Shown piece by piece: positions 63,513 to 64,000 of a stretch of DNA of 64,000 nt. Within the stretch, counting starts at the first letter, position 1. The number at the start of each line of letters is the position of its first letter. The DNA lies in contig NZ_CP046913.1 in assembly GCF_009789675.1 (NCBI RefSeq), forward strand, positions 1,364,001 through 1,428,000, written 5' to 3'. Both the position numbers and the translations under genes were made by a program. The notes beneath the pieces were generated by a model that did no database searches, was not told the origin of the DNA, and saw only the letters and a list, made by a program, of their open reading frames with translations. This DNA comes from Paraburkholderia acidisoli. GTDB taxonomy: Bacteria > Pseudomonadota > Gammaproteobacteria > Burkholderiales > Burkholderiaceae.

Positions 63513-64000
63513 TTACGCCGCCGTGCCGGCCAGTTGCGCGACGATGGCCGGTTTGGCCGGCGTGCCCGCGGAAACGGTCAGCACGTCGTAGCCGGTTTCG
63601 GTAACGAGCACGGTGTGCTCCCATTGCGCCGACAGGCTGCGATCCTTCGTCTTCACGGTCCACTGGTCGGGCATCGTGCGGATGTCGCGGCGGCCGGCGT
63701 TGATCATCGGCTCGACGGTGAAGATCATGCCGGGCACGAGTTCGATGCCGGTGCCCGGTCGCCCGTAATGCAGCACCTGCGGATCTTCGTGGAACACCGT
63801 GCCGATGCCGTGACCGCAATATTCACGCACCACGCTGTAGCCCTGGCTTTCGGCGTAACGCTGGATGGCGTGGCCGATGTCGCCGAGATGCGCGCCCGGC
63901 CGGATCTGGTCGATGCCGAGCCACATGCATTCATAAGTGGTCTGCACGAGGCGCTTCGCCAGAATCGACCCTTCGCCGACGATGAACATGCGGCTCGTGT
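63513..64000 (-). CDS. map: Methionine aminopeptidase type I (5' end outside window)
   Basis: Removes the N-terminal Met from new proteins. The frame is open to the window edge, so the start is beyond 64000; the visible 162 codons are the C-terminal part, including metal ligands in YCGHGIGTVFHEDP (His), MIFTVEPMIN (Glu), and WEHTVLVTETGYDVLT (Glu). The Met at 63989 (SRMFIVGEGS) is internal. In Burkholderia map precedes glnD, as here, 270 bp apart. Confidence 0.95.
   Translation of the reverse strand, partial: TSRMFIVGEGSILAKRLVQTTYECMWLGIDQIRPGAHLGDIGHAIQRYAESQGYSVVREYCGHGIGTVFHEDPQVLHYGRPGTGIELVPGMIFTVEPMINAGRRDIRTMPDQWTVKTKDRSLSAQWEHTVLVTETGYDVLTVSAGTPAKPAIVAQLAGTAA

Overview
The window is ordinary-looking chromosomal backbone of a high-GC betaproteobacterium, most likely family Burkholderiaceae in the Burkholderia/Paraburkholderia/Caballeronia/Trinickia group. 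I base this on the GC-rich codon use (nearly all third positions G or C), on protein sequences that read as Burkholderia-type throughout, and on gene orders I recall from that group: alkA-accA-tilS-lysC-tRNA-Ser, smc-zipA-ligA, and a dapC-dapD-arsC-like-dapE-prmB cluster. Genus or species cannot be fixed without a search. About 57 protein genes and 8 tRNA genes are supported. I see no integrase, transposase, phage, plasmid, CRISPR or toxin-antitoxin genes.

Layout. 1-5.4 kb: a DNA glycosylase (5' end outside the window), accA, tilS, lysC and tRNA-Ser. 5.8-6.2 kb: a small secreted His/Gly/Pro-rich protein. 6.3-12.9 kb: fabI divergent from a yejABEF-type peptide ABC transporter operon. 13-14.9 kb: an NlpC/P60 cell-wall hydrolase and a patatin-like lipoprotein. 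15.3-18 kb: gltX, then a tRNA cluster, Ala(GGC) followed by three tandem Glu(TTC)-Asp(GTC) units. 18.1-20.1 kb: GNAT acetyltransferase, AraC regulator, gamma-glutamylcyclotransferase. 20.2-26.0 kb: a two-carbon module (malate synthase, haloacid dehalogenase, divergent LysR regulator, a universal stress protein, isocitrate lyase). 26.4-28.9 kb: RhlE-type RNA helicase and acyl-CoA-binding protein. 29.2-32.8 kb: a tightly overlapping tsaB-rimI-udg-DUF1853 operon. 32.9-38.3 kb: thiD, lplT, then divergent alr, radA and a small unknown protein. 38.4-42.3 kb: a CoA-transferase/racemase family gene, an ABC-F ATPase and glutathione peroxidase. 42.3-48.7 kb: cardiolipin synthase and the DAP/lysine genes. 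49.1-58.3 kb: an EamA transporter, smc, zipA, ligA, def. 58.4-64 kb: a pseudouridine synthase with a long repeat tail, glnD, and map (5' end outside the window).

Functional themes. Lysine and peptidoglycan precursor synthesis is represented by lysC, dapC, dapD, dapE and alr. The glyoxylate shunt (aceA, aceB) sits around a haloacid dehalogenase whose product, glycolate, could feed glyoxylate to malate synthase. Chromosome maintenance and division are covered by smc, zipA, ligA, radA and the two glycosylases. Translation and RNA modification are covered by gltX, tilS, tsaB, rimI, prmB, def, map, RhlE, the RluF-like enzyme and the tRNAs.

I did not find a clearly undescribed multigene system. 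The most unusual objects are a 966-bp in-frame minisatellite (14 units of 69 bp) encoding a charged Arg-rich tail on the pseudouridine synthase, two perfect palindromes placed like operators (16 bp upstream of aceA, 22 bp between the ABC-F and glutathione peroxidase genes), the triplicated Glu-Asp tRNA unit, and a DUF1853 protein translationally coupled to a [4Fe-4S] uracil-DNA glycosylase.
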